Shown one piece after another: positions 44,101 to 55,395 of a stretch of DNA of 64,000 bases. The stretch's first letter is position 1, and each line of letters opens with the position of its first letter. The position numbers were made by a program, and so were the translations under genes. The notes under the pieces are model-generated. The model was not told the DNA's origin. It worked only from the letters and a program-made list of their open reading frames with translations, and did not search any database. This DNA comes from Melastoma dodecandrum. Taxonomy: Eukaryota; Streptophyta; Magnoliopsida; Myrtales; Melastomataceae. Location: contig JARUPY010000606.1 of NCBI GenBank assembly GCA_029817715.1, positions 1,116,001-1,180,000 of the forward strand, given 5' to 3'.

Positions 44101-45600
44101 TGAAAATTGCATGCCCGAAGTTTCGCATTCCATCTCATTGAACCATTCGAGGAGTTGTTTTCAAATGTTTGCCGACGAGCAAGTGAAGTTACGAGCATAT
44201 TTTAGAAAGTCTTCTCAAAGTGTTTCCATCACTATTGATACTTGGACTTCAATTCAAAAGATGAACAACATGTGCGTGACAGCTCATTACATTATGATTG
44301 GAATCTCCAAAAGAAGTTGTTGAGCATTTGTTCCTATTTTTTCTCATAAAGGAAATGATATTGGGGAGGCTTTGGAAATATGTTTACGTGATTGAGGGAT
44401 TGATAAGTTGTTCGTAGTGACGATAATGCAAGTGCCAATGAAGTTTGTGTGAATTATTTGAGAGATAAGCATAAGAGCAAGCTTATTTTAGATGTAAAGT
44501 CTATTCACATGAGATGCGTTGCCACATATTAAACCTCATTGTTACGAATGGCATGAGTATGCATGGTGTCTTTGATGCCATTAGAAGAATTCGAGTTGTT
44601 GTTAAATACATTAAAAATTGGATCATTTGATGAAGTTTGATCTTAAAGATGATAATGGAAGTGAAATGTTTCTACTCATGAGGATTGGGAGATTGTGAAA
44701 AGGTTGACAAACATTTTAAAGAGATTTTACAACTTGACTTTGAAGGTTTCTGGATCAAAGTTTATAAGTGTTCATTCTTTCTTTCATGATATTGCATCTT
44801 CATGCTCTTTTTATAAAATGGAAAAGAGTGGTGATATAGATTTGTCTATGATGGCATCACAAATGGTAGCAAAATGTGACAAATATTGGGGTGCATTTGG
44901 AAAAATGAACATGTTGTTATACTTTGTAGTAGTTCTTGACCCGAGACAAAAGTTGAAGGTTTTGAGATTTATTTTGATAGACATGTATGAAGCTGAAAAA
45001 GGTAAGCAACTATTTGAAAATGTGAAGAGTGCACTTTATGAACCGTACAATAATTGTAAATGTAAGTGTGCACCATCTCCTTCTCAAGTCGTGACATTAG
45101 GAAATGTTAATAATGTTGATGATGATGATGATGACGACTCCGACGAGAATGAGACAAAAAAGGAATCATTTCAAGAAGGCAAAACAAATAGATGGTGAAA
45201 GTAACAAGTCATAGTTGGATAAGTATTTTGGCTGAGGATCTAGAGGATGATATCGATTTATTTGACATTTTAGCATGGTGGAAAGTGTTGAGTAATAGAC
45301 CTCCCATTCTCGTCCCAATGGCTCGTCATATTTTATCAATTCCAATATCTATTGTTGTTTCAGAGTCTTTATTTAATACTAGAGGTCGAGTGCTTGATTC
45401 ATTTCGAAGTTTATTATCTCCTAGAATTATAGAATCTCTCTTATGTACTCAAAATTGGCTTCGAGATTCTTATTCACCTATTGATATTGAAGAAGACACG
45501 GACGATATTGAAAAATCTGAAGATGGTAATGTTGATATTTTTAATTATATTTGTTATGTCAAAGTTAGATTAGGTATTATTTTTGTGTCCTAACATTACT
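44101..45600 (+). pseudogene. hAT-superfamily transposase relic
   Basis: Three frame-shifted pieces follow the order of a plant hAT (ricesleeper/Ac-like) transposase. 44111-44323 has SVSITIDTWTSIQKMNNMCVTAHYIM (first catalytic-region Asp). 44340-44560 is a decayed middle ('HKGNDIGEALEI', 'NLRDKHKSK'). 44695-45198 has an FVVVLDPRQKLKVL core and an acidic linker. 45192-45593 has the dimerisation domain (DILAWWKVLSNRPPILVPMARHILSIPIS, VSESLFNTRGRVLD, LLCTQNWLR). The BED zinc finger at the N-terminus is missing. Frameshifts and stops between the pieces show the copy is inactive. Confidence 0.85.
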
Positions 45601-45799
45601 TAATTTTGAATTGTAGATTTTGAGAAAATGGATGTAAAAGCGTATTCAAATTTCGAGGATTTAAGAATGAAGACTTATAGAAGATGCTTTTAAGCATATC
45701 CCCTTGCTCTTTTTTATCTAGCTTTGCGATTATTATTGTTATGAGATGTGAATTGTTATGAATCTTATGTGGACATGAAATTTTAGACTAATTTTTGAA

Positions 45800-46000
45800 G
45801 CATTAGACTCGGATGATTTTGAACTAATATTTCTAAGCTTGAAATTAGGAAATTTCGGATTATATACAATTCGGACTCGGAAATTCGGAATTATAAACAA
45901 TGGCACTCGAACTTGGACTTCAAAATACATAATTCGGAAGTTCGGACTTGGGTGAAATTTGGACTCGAATTTCCAATTCCGGTGCGAATGCTCACCCCAA
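45800..46000 (+). repeat. hAT 3' subterminal TCGGA repeats and terminal repeat
   Basis: Short motifs TTCGGA, ACTCGGA, CGGACTTG and ACTCGAA are repeated many times from about 45805 to 45980, ending in GCGAATGCTCACCCCA near 45984-45999. In reverse complement that end reads TGGGGTGAGCATTCGC, the style of terminal inverted repeat found in many plant hAT families. Repeated short motifs next to hAT ends are transposase-binding sites in well-studied elements. No matching 5' end was seen. Confidence 0.55.
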
Positions 46001-47089
46001 CTTTTATGTATAAATTTTTTTAAACGAAAAATAAATTATTTTCTTGAATAAGTAACTATAACTTCAATGAAATTTCCGAAACGAAAAACATTGTACGTGT
46101 AGATTCGTATCTTGTTTGTATTTGATAGTAGTTGCGGGGAAATTGTAGCTGAGAAGAGGAGGCATTACTTGACCCGATCATTCTTGAACTTAATGTTAAT
46201 AAGGAGGGTAGGTGTGCTATCAAAAAGTTGTCACTTTCGAAGGCACTCCCGCCAAGTTTCAGGATCAGGGCAACCTTAAAATTCAACGACTATATGAAAA
46301 AGAAGGACGTTTGTTTTAATGGAACGGATGAATGGAGGATGTTACGTAAAAGTAATTCTCCACAATAAGCCTTTCGGAATATATGTGGACATGAATATAG
46401 GCTCAATAAGGCCCGAAATGAGTCTTTGAATTGAGAAAAGGCTGATTAGCGAAAGGATGGTGTAGATAAAGAGTATAAAGGTTGTTGAGGCGAGCGAAGA
46501 AATACATCGAGCAAAAGATGGTCAAAAGTTGAAGGACGTTTGGAAACTCAAGAATATGGAAACTATAAGGCTTAATTAGGCAAGGAAATGTTGAAACTCT
46601 GAAGACAGGAAAAGAAGTGGTCCAAACAAGAAAAAGATTGGAAGACTAACAACTTTGTACAAAGTAATATTTACTTTCCATTTTGGCTTAGGTTTAGACG
46701 ATATAATTATCTTTTCTTTGATACTTTGCAAGGACACGAACAATACATGAACATAGCGTCTTTCTTTCTTATTATCGTGCTTTAATCTTCAAAGCCAAAT
46801 ATTTTGGTGTGTTACTAGCGAGATTCAACATATGTATAAATTCCCAAACAAGACATCAAACCCCAATTGCTACTGCGGGCGGTCTGAGCAAGAGACTAGG
46901 GAATGTAGGCCGCGACTGGCGGTCCACACCATCCGGTAGCATCGTCTTGCGATTTATCATACTCGGGTCAACATCTCGTACGAACGATAACCAAGATTCA
47001 TAGAAACAATCAATATTATAATAGTTTATGATTTTGACATAGAATAATAACTTCTCCCACAGGGTTGAATGAGTTGAATTAAAGACGCT
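46001..47089. other. Spacer right of the hAT relic
   Basis: No gene or domain was recognised; the composition is mixed, with LTR-like untranslated character. Confidence 0.4.
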
Positions 47090-47700
47090 TCCAATGAATT
47101 GAATTCGACCACAACGACTCAAGTTCGAGAAACACCTCTAGTAAGTCGAGTATCATCCACCTCAATAATTCGAGATCGAAAAGCATCTCTAACAAGTCGG
47201 GTTCCACAAATATTAACAACTCAAGATCGAGAAGAACTTTCGGCAAGTTGAGCCCATGCATCAACCATGAAAAACCAAGTTTAAAAACATTGCCGGTAGG
47301 TAGAGTTCATGACGTCTTCAACAAATTCAATTCTAGAAGAGCTTAAGCAAGTTAATCCACGTTCTATGGCGGCTTTTAAGCCTTTGTCCATGACCTGAGG
47401 TGATTTTCTGACATCACCATGACATCGGATAGTTACTCACGAAGCACTAGTAGGTTTGAATTAGTATTTTAGTATAAACAGATGTTTATTTTCTTCTTTG
47501 TAAAAAAGACGATATTTTTGTCCCACTATCTTCCTTTTTATTAAATTTCCTCTATTTTAAGGCAATGATTGTAAGTTTATTACCTAGTAAATGAAAGGAG
47601 TGTTGTTTACTATTTGAGGTTTATTCTTTACTTTTGACCGTGACCATATTTTATCCACGCTCAGTTGAGTGCTTCGACAGCCGTCGTTTTCACGTGCAAA
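47090..47700 (+). repeat. LTR-like repeat, right copy
   Basis: Same-orientation relative of 42660-43140. It contains several tandem-like 'AACAAGTCGAG/AAGATCGAGAA' phrases between 47110 and 47240, and ends with TGAGTGCTTCGACAGCCG. Divergence between the copies is high, so it is not a recent LTR pair. Confidence 0.5.
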
Positions 47701-48215
47701 TAATGATTATATTCCTAAAAAAATTATTTGTATGAGCTTAATGTATTGTTTTTGAAACGTTTTATCATATGAGAAACTATTCTTCATCTTTTACTTAATC
47801 AAAAGTACATGTTTTCGTACAACCAAAGCTCTCGCTATAAATTCTTTTATAAAAAATATGTATTTCATTATTATATTTGGTACAGCTTTGGGTGATTTGT
47901 ATCGGGAGAGGATGAAGGGAACAACGAGATCGCGGAAGACTCCATGGCCAACATATTATATTGTCCACACGTTGCTTATGTGGTTACCAATGGATATTTC
48001 ATCATCATCATCGTCTAAGTAAATCCGTAACCTGATGCCACGTGCTAAACGGATTACCCAATCAAAATCCTACACGTCACATCCCCCAAATCCCCAAAGT
48101 AGGAAGACGACAAAACTCTCCTCTCTCTCCGCAACCCGTTATCAACTTCTTCACACAATCCAACACGAGGCATCCAAGGTTTCCTTCCACTCGAACCCCA
48201 ACCCTCCCTTCCTTC

Positions 48216-49336
48216 ATGGGTCAGGTCTTCGACAAGCTAAGAGGTAACTTGTTTTCCGATCGGGTATTTCCCCTTTTCCTGGAGTTTCAGCGAATTCGCC
48301 TTTGGTTGGAGAATTTAGTCGTATAGCGTTTCCACAAGTTAATTAGGAGTTGATTTTGGGGTCTGTGGGTTCAGATGAACAGTTCAGAGGGAATTTTCGT
48401 CTGTGGTACAAGTAGGAGGGGATGGTATGGGACTGGGAATAGTCGATTCTAGGACGATATGTGCCTTGTCGGGTTTCTGTTGTTGTTGAGAGAGGCTCTA
48501 GTGCGAGGTGAACTGTTTGGGATGGATATTCTGATAAGCTGGGGTGGGTGATGATGCTACAGGAAAGGAGTGGAGGGAAAAGCAAATCAGGAAGATTACG
48601 GATAAGGTTTATGACCACTTTATCAATGATCCCGAACGGGTTAAACTGACATTTGAAGATCTTTACATCGCAGTTCTACTCGTGTACAAGTGAGGGGGTC
48701 TTTTTCAATTTCCTTCTATCTTACTTCCACTGCTCTTTTTTTTTTGACAAAGAATGAAAAACAAGACTGTTTTCTCATACCCTTTACTGCAGTGATTTGA
48801 ATAAGCGGCTGCCTGGCCCACACTTTGATCCCCCTACTAAGGCTCAAGTTCGTGAGATGATACAGGCAAGTCATCATGTTTACCGAACTCAATCCTCGGT
48901 GATTTAGAAATGATAGTATGAGATATGTTGAGGTCCTCAATTAAGGAACATTGGGTACTAGAAGCGGAAGATGAGTTAAATGAGATATCATTCTGAACTC
49001 CTTTCAGTCCGTTTTCATTCTCTCAGACTTGGGGGTAGAATTGATGTGAAATATTTTGTTCCACTAAAGGAATTCGACGTGAACCATGACGGCAAGATTG
49101 ACCGGGAGGAATTTGTCAAGTTTATTCTGAGGTTGACCGGAGACGCCTTCATTGTGGTGAGCCAAGGACTGATCATAACACTGGTTGTTGCACCGACCGT
49201 CGCAATGGCGACAAAGAGGGCAACTGAGGGTGTTCCAGGAGTCGGCAAGGTTGTGCAGAAGCTCCCCAATTCAGTTTACGCATCTATCATCACTGTTGCT
49301 GCCGTCATGCTCCAGAATACCATCCAGGACGCCTGA
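48216..49336 (+). CDS. Small EF-hand calcium-binding membrane-type protein, 4 exons
   Basis: Exons 48216-48243, 48563-48689, 48793-48865 and 49070-49336 join in frame to 164 residues. The product begins MGQVFDKLRGKEWREKQIRK and carries TFEDLYIAVLLVYNDLNKRLPGPHFDPP. It has one canonical EF-hand loop, DVNHDGKIDREE (residues 79-90, ligands D, N, D, D, E), then FIVVSQGLIITLVVAPTVAM, a hydrophobic stretch able to span or dip into a membrane, and a second one (SVYASIITVAAVML). It matches the plant EF-hand family that includes Arabidopsis At1g64850; the Gly2 after Met1 may allow N-myristoylation. Function is calcium sensing at a membrane, by inference. Intron 3 uses a GC donor (CAG|GCAAGT). Confidence 0.88.
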
Positions 49337-49792
49337 ACTGTTGTAATAGCTCGTTCCCTCCGTGCAGTTATTCATCTGCTTTTGTATCTACAATCTTGGT
49401 GATGCGTTTATGTTTGCTAAGGATGAAGCGAGCACAGATGCACTGGACACTAATAAGTGCTCTGTCTGTTGTTTCCTGTCGACTTCTCTGCCGGGTGAAA
49501 GCATCATCGGACCCATCTTGTTCTTCCAATCTTATGTCTCTTGTTTTGAAGATTGTGAAGCTAAATCATATCCTGTTTTTGTTTTAAGAGCGCAAGTGAG
49601 ATCATAGTGGATCTCCTCAAATGTGCTATAGGCTGATCGATAAGAGTCAAGATGACAATGCACTCCGACTTATTTTGGGACTTGCCAGATACAAAAGCAT
49701 GGTTCTGTTCATACAAGGCTGAAGTCGAAATTATACAAATTGTCACACGCACACATCCAGGACACCAGGATAACAGGGATTAGAGGAAGTTT

Positions 49793-50127
49793 TTATTCTT
49801 GGCCATTCTCCCGTTCATCGTGTGCCGCCTCTGAGAAGATGAATTTGTCATCCATAGAGAGGATTTTGCTGGCTGAAAGATTGCGCTTTGAACCAATGCA
49901 GTTTTCGGTGACACACTTTCTGGAAGAGAAGGAATGCACGCAGGATGGAATTAATCCTTCAGGAATGTTGACGCGTAAAGTCTTGACAAAGCCTGGAAAA
50001 ACGGAAATCTGCCAAAAGAGGACCAGGCTTCCCGTAGGGCAACGAGATAGATCTGGAGGGACAAATGGAGTAAAACACCCAGCAGATAGAAGCAATGCAG
50101 CGGGCTCTCCTTTCTCTGCTCCATGAA
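49793..50127 (-). CDS. Possible terminal exon of an unrecognised minus-strand gene
   Basis: On the minus strand an acceptor-like TTTATCTGGCAG is followed by an open frame of about 110 codons (AIHGAEKGEPAALLLSAGCF ... FSEAAHDERENGQE) with protein-like composition. No domain is recognised, and I could not find convincing upstream exons between 50140 and 50940. The plus strand here is also open, so a chance frame is possible. It would converge with the EF-hand gene. Confidence 0.25.
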
Positions 50128-50945
50128 TAGCCTGCCAGATAAAATTTATGTCCTCCATGTCAAGCAACCATCACCAAACTACAGAAAGAGTGATGAACAA
50201 CAGATGTTTTTTTGTTCTATACATCATAAAAGAGGTGGCCCCTTTCAATCAATTTGCTCATCGATGGTGTGACAACATCTGCCACGACACGTCCTCCCGT
50301 CGAAGCAGTCTCCTTCTACACTGGGACGACTTCTCCACATGGCTCAATCCTTGCGTGTACAACAAGTTCATCAATGACACCTTTTCTGCGTCAGGGTTGA
50401 AGCACCGCGTCGACTATTTCTCCTTGTCGATGCACTCTTTTCCATCATCGATCGACATCGACCATGGAGTTCTCCATCATTGATGGCGCTTCTCTCTAGG
50501 CTTGCCATTGCACTTGGTCCCATCAATGTTAGGCTCGCCGACCTTGCCCAAGTTGTCGTTTCACCTTATAAACAGTCAGGCTTCCAGTAAAACAAGTTAT
50601 TGACCGTCGAACAAGGGAGGGCTCTACTTGAAAAGAAATTATACCCGGCATCTGAAATGTCTCTTAACTTCATTATCCACCTCAACATCTACAGGAGTTT
50701 TACGTACTTCAACCTCGAGTATCCACATCACCCGTTATAAGGTAGCTCCTTTCAAACCAAAGATAGACAAATTCAACGCACGCAGACCTTGTCCAATCAT
50801 TTTTACACATTTTATTATGCAATCTGAACTCGGACAGGCTAGTATTGGGCATAGAAATACAAGCCCATTAGTTATGTTGGGCCTAAGCCCATTACGTAGT
50901 TGCCCTGCCTAAAATGAATCCCGCTCTGGCTTATAATAAAAAAAA
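50128..50945. other. Spacer left of the Mutator-like element
   Basis: No gene is supported. The AT-rich string at 50937-50945 forms the left target-site duplication of the adjacent element. Confidence 0.45.
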
Positions 50946-51156
50946 GACAAATTATCGATTTATGGCCCAAACTATAGGCCAACTTTCTTATGTGGCCTAT
51001 CGTTAAAAAAGTTTTAGATTTGGCCCAATCTACATTTTATTTTTTAATTAGGCCTAATAGCCGATGTCCGTTAACCGGTGCAGACGTGGCTTTGACGGAC
51101 CTTTATGATCACCTACGTGGATCTTTATTTTTTTTTTAGATAAACGCTACGTGCCA
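50946..51156 (+). repeat. MULE left terminal inverted repeat
   Basis: Outer end GACAAATTATCG. The partner is 54391-54598 in inverted orientation. Just inside it, GTTTAGGGTTAGGGTTCG (about 51195-51212) resembles telomere-type repeats, which can act as telo-boxes in plant promoters. Confidence 0.85.
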
Positions 51157-51566
51157 CAAATTGATTACCGGACGAAATAAATCAACAAAAGGGGTTTAGG
51201 GTTAGGGTTCGTGGTCATTTCGATTTTGGAAAAAATCGTAGGAAGTCCGATTTCAGGAGGGGTTTGTCCGCATTACGTGATTAACTCCCTTTGCATCATC
51301 CAAGTAAGTTTATTCTGTTTGTTTTTTCTTTCTTGTGCTTCTTCCCGACGAACTTCATATCTGAGGGTTCTAATTTGGGGGATCGTTTGTTTCTGCGATT
51401 CCGTATGTACCTGCTATTGTCATTGTCGATTCATTCGTTTTCCTTCCTACAAGTTACTTGATTTGGCGTGTTTTTAACCTTTTTTGAGTCGTCCCGGCTT
51501 AGTGGATAACTGGGTTGATGCGGGTTGATAATATGGGTTCTTGCACATATAGGTCGGCAGGTCAAA

Positions 51567-53610
51567 ATGAAGAGGCTTTCCTTCGACTTGCATGTAGGTG
51601 GTGTAGTATCTGAGGGGAATAATTTTGAATATATGGGTGGTGAGGTCCTGAAATACACTGATGTAGACTGCGATTTGATGGGTTATTTCACGTTGGTTGC
51701 CTTCGCCCAAGATGCTGGTTGCTCTGTGAGGAAGATGTGGTGTGCTGTTGGGACTGAGGGTGTTAAGGAAATTTTGGCTGACAAGGAGGTGGTAGAGATG
51801 TGTGATCGGTGTCTTGATGGTTCTACTGTTAAGGTATTTTGTGAAGGTACTATGATAGATAATAGATCTGAAAATGAGGATACTAGTCTGGACATTTCTT
51901 TAAGTTTGTCTGATAGTAAAGTGGATAGTTCAGAGGCTGAGCAGGACTTAGAATTGCATGAGATAAATGTCCAGGAGAGGGTTGGTGGAGTGTCCCAGGA
52001 AGTTGAAGCTGTTAGTGGTCCTGTTATTGTTGAAGTAGAAGGAGATGCTAGTAATGTGGATGATGTTGATGACATCGAAGAATCGGAGTATGATAAGTCA
52101 GACGATGATATTCTTCCAGACGATGGAACATCCACCATAGGAGTAAAGAGGAAACATTTGAAATCTCAACTTAGTATGTATGATCCACATTGTGATCATA
52201 AGGTGATGAACTTAATACTTGGATTGTGTTTTGAGACTCCACGGCAGATGCATAATGTTATACAGAGGTATGCCATTGCTAATGGGTTCAATTTACTATG
52301 GAGGAGAAGTTAGAAAATAAAGCAAGAGGCTGCATGCGAATCTGGCTGTCCATGGAGGATTTATGGGTCATGGTTGAAGAAGGAAGGATCCTTCGCCATT
52401 AAATATGTGTTCAGCAGTCACACATGTGCTCGTAACATGCGTAATAGGCAAGCTACTACCAAATGGTTGGCTGAACAGTTGGTGGATTGTTATATAAGAA
52501 GGGCAGGTGCCACGGCGAAAGAAATTCAAGAGAAAGTAATGAAGAAGTACACAACTGAGGTCGGATTGATGAAGTGTTACAAGGCATGTTGGATTGCAGA
52601 TGGCATGGTGGTTGGTTCAGTAGATGATCACTTCAAGAAGCTCCGACCATATCTAGCTGCTCTGAGGAATAGATATCTAACGAGTTGTTTTGAGTTGATG
52701 CTGATCTGACATTATCCACAGGACTACACACCACATTTCGGAGATTATACATAGGATTTGAGGCTTTGATCAAGGGGTTCCTTTTAGGCTGCAGACGGGT
52801 TGTGGGATTCGATGGTACCTTCATAAAAACGAAAGTTGGAGGGATGCTATTGACGGCTGTAGGACGGGATGGGAATGATGACATGTACCTAATTGCATGG
52901 GCTGTGGTCAAGGGAGAAAACCAGAATTCATGGACATGGTTCCTTGAGTTGCTTTTCAAGCAATTGAATGTTGGAAGTGGGCACGGTTGGACTTTTATTA
53001 GCGACCAGCAAAAGGTTTGTGTATCGTTTTATATTTATTCAACGTTCGTTATAGCTATTTCTAATTTGAAATTTTTTCTATTTTAGGGTCTATTGAATGC
53101 CATCAGCCTTCTTGTACCCGATGCCGAGTCGAGAAACTGTTCAAGGCACATTTACCAAAATTGGAAAGTCAAGCACAAAGGAATATTCATGAAGAGTTGC
53201 TTCTACAAGGCCGTGAGATCTACAAACGAAGTGAACTTCCAAATTACCATGAGGGAGATGACTTTTGGTAGGGATGGTGTCCCAGGGTCCCTCCTGGCTG
53301 CTGAAGACTTCAACAAACAAGGTTGCCGCTATTTCTGTAAGACATTTTTCAATACTTCAAGTAAGTGCGATACACATAGTAACAATATGTCAGAAACATT
53401 CAACTCATATATTGTTGCCGCCAGAAGACTGCCTTTAATTGATATGTTGTAGCGCATTAGGCGACTGCTAATGGTTAGGCAAGTAGAAAAGAAGAAGGCT
53501 GCAGCCAAGATGACTGATTTGGTGACACAAAATGTCAGAGAAAACATAGAGAGCATGAAGGAAGCTGCAGCTAGATATGTGGTTAACCACATATCTAGCC
53601 TTCAACACCT
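51567..53610 (+). pseudogene. MULE transposase (mudrA-like) with PB1-like N-terminus, broken and C-terminally truncated
   Basis: From the ATG at 51567 a PB1-like plant MULE N-terminal domain (RLSFDLHVGGVV, YMGGEVLKYTDVDCDLMGYF) is followed by an acidic linker and a MuDR-type region. An in-frame TAG stops it at 52311-52313; the same frame resumes with GCPWRIYGSW, HTCARNMRNR and KCYKACWIA. A frameshift near 52690 leads to the catalytic core GFDGTFIKTKVGGMLLTAVG (first Asp), FISDQQK (second Asp), an apparent short intron at about 53015-53086, and NNMSETFNSYIV (Glu). A further TAG lies at 53450. The usual C-terminal SWIM zinc finger is absent; the frame runs into a palindrome at 53570. The element cannot supply its own transposase. 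Confidence 0.85.
53570..53599. repeat. Perfect 30-bp palindrome at the transposase / GRF junction
   Basis: The left arm GCTAGATATGTGGTT is followed directly by its reverse complement AACCACATATCTAGC, with no spacer. Both converging reading frames run through it and therefore encode the same ten residues (ARYVVNHISS). Confidence 0.9.
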
Positions 53611-54016
53611 GTGCCTCGAGATGCTTGATAACTTCTTCCATTGCAGCTTGGCTCTTCTGCATCAGCTCGACCTTACTTTCCAATAACTTCTTAGTCTCAA
53701 CAAGGTGTGATATAATTTCCTTTTCTCGAGGAGGTATCACATCGTCATACCAGCTGAAAAAGCCACAATCATCATCCTGTACACATGATCAGAGCACACA
53801 ACAAAATTCAGATAATAACACACATGATCAGAACACACAGAAATTCAGATCAGAACACAACGAAAGCACCTTCCACACTGGACAACGAAAGAAACGTCTC
53901 CTCAGATTGCTTATACTCTAGGAGATGTACAATACAGCTCGCATCCCATGTTTGCACCTCCTTTCACAAGTAACAGAGGTGGAGTTGGCAGATTCCGCAC
54001 CCTCGATACAACTCAT
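53570..54016 (-). pseudogene. GRF-type zinc finger / coiled-coil gene inside the MULE
   Basis: Minus-strand exon 53870-54016 (ATG at 54016) encodes MSCIEGAESANSTSV, CKHGMRAVLYIS and then NLRRRFFRCPVWK; a single in-frame TAG interrupts it. A GT-AG intron (53777-53869) leads in phase 0 to an exon from 53776 downward encoding DDDCGFFSWYDDVIPPREKE and a helical KKLLESKVELMQKSQAAMEE stretch. Together this is a GRF zinc finger (C-x-H-G ... R-R-F-F-R-C ... C-G-F-F-x-W) plus coiled coil, the layout of a large plant family of 100-130-residue proteins. GRF fingers bind single-stranded nucleic acid in TOP3A, APE2 and NEIL3. The C-terminus is lost at the palindrome. It is convergent with the transposase and either a captured host gene or a second MULE gene. 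Confidence 0.7.
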
Positions 54017-54390
54017 ACTAATGAACCTCTACATTTAACAAAATAATTTTAAACAATTCGAAAACATTAACCCAACACCATAGAGACTTCCATTTACAAA
54101 CCCGACCCAAAATCCCAACCCAGAAACCCATACGACAAGCATAAGGGAATAACAATAAGAAAGTGAGGAACCTCAGTAACCAAGACAAGAAAGAGCGACT
54201 AACCTGATAAACGTACGCAACAATACGCAAGGAACCCCAGGTGAACACGGCCAAGAACTATCCAGATGAACACCAGGAGGACAGAAATTAGAAATGAACC
54301 CTAATTTCCCAATTTCCCAATTCCCAATTACAAATGAACCCTAATAGATCCCTGAAAAATCAAAAAATCGAAGCACTTTCTCAGTTTTTG

Positions 54391-54598
54391 CCACATAGCG
54401 TTTATCTGAAAAAAAATAAAGAGCCACGTAGGTGATCATAAAGGTCTGTCAAAGCCATGTCTGTACCGGTTAACGGACGTTGGCTATTAGGCCTAATCAA
54501 AAAATAAAATGTAGATTGGGCCAAATCTAAAACTTTTTTAACGATAGGCCACATAAGAAAGTTGGCCTATAGTTTGGGCCATAAATCGATAATTTGCC
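54391..54598 (-). repeat. MULE right terminal inverted repeat
   Basis: Reverse complement of the left repeat, with a few substitutions and small indels along about 208 bp. Its outer end is CGATAATTTGCC on the plus strand. Confidence 0.85.
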
Positions 54599-54607
54599 TA
54601 AAAATAA

Positions 54608-55395
54608 TAATAATAATGAGATATAATATAAACTTAAAAAATATGACAATCACTTACCTTATGGGGTTAAATAATCACACTGGAACGGTGTGATCAAGAA
54701 TACCAGGTTGATAATATTATGGTAATTAAGTTAAAGTTGGTAAATAACAGATTTATTTTTCCTTGCCTCTTGCTATTTAAAAATAATTCTAAAATATTTC
54801 TCTCTCGATAATCAGGGTAAAGTTCATTCTTCAACAAATAATAATAATAAATAATAAATAATGAATTCCTCTCACCTAAACAAAATCAATCACCTATAAA
54901 ATCTCAGAAATGGCCCACACCACTTTAATTTTGAATGTGAATGGGAGGTCGTTTGAAAAACTAAGAGCATAAACTCTCTCGCTTCGACAGTGCCTCATAT
55001 ATTTCGTACACTAATACTAAAAGCATTAAAAGAATGCCACTAATGACTAATGTTTAACGCCACTTATATTCTTTTTTCTTTTTTGGTGTTTAATCGTCCA
55101 ACAACAGAAGGGACACTCACTTATTTCCTTTGTCCGATACTATCGGACATACGAATGTGCTTTAAATAGGATGATGGCATGGCAAAACAAAAGGGAAAGC
55201 GGAAAAAAGAAAACGTTTTTGGATTTATGTTGTCCTCCTAATTTGATTTAAAAAAAAAAAAAACATTTTCTTACCAGCATTATTTTTCTTTCTTGAGAGA
55301 GAAAAAGTCCGCTAAAAGACAAAAACAACAAACAAACAGACGCCACTCCGACAAGTTCAAAAATTCCCCATTGGAACCCTTTTTCTGTGACGACG
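54608..55395. other. Spacer and likely LHP1 promoter / 5' UTR
   Basis: An AT-rich stretch with AAT microsatellite near 54835-54865 and a poly-A run at 55250-55263. The last 150 bp before 55396 should be LHP1 5' UTR. No other gene is seen. Confidence 0.5.

Larger units (their letters stand above)
50946..54598. mobile_element. Mutator-like element (MULE) with long TIRs and 9-bp TSD
   Basis: Terminal inverted repeats of about 210 bp (50946-51156 and 54391-54598) match closely. Both begin G(A/G)CAAATTATCGATTTATG and continue through TAGGCCAACTTTCTTATG, TTGGCCCAATCTACATTT and the CCGTTAACGG-type block to GATAAACGC. The flanks are TAAAAAAAA (50937-50945) and TAAAAATAA (54599-54607), a 9-bp duplication with one mismatch; 9 bp is the hallmark of Mutator elements. 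The 3653-bp interior carries a decayed transposase on the plus strand and a GRF-zinc-finger gene on the minus strand, meeting at a palindrome. Confidence 0.9.

Noticed and set aside
50148..50483. 111-codon plus-strand frame
   Set aside because: No domain, no splice partners and an equally open opposite strand; not enough to call a gene.
51195..51212. Interstitial telomere array
   Set aside because: Only two TTAGGG-type units are present; too short for a telomere relic and better explained as a telo-box-like motif.
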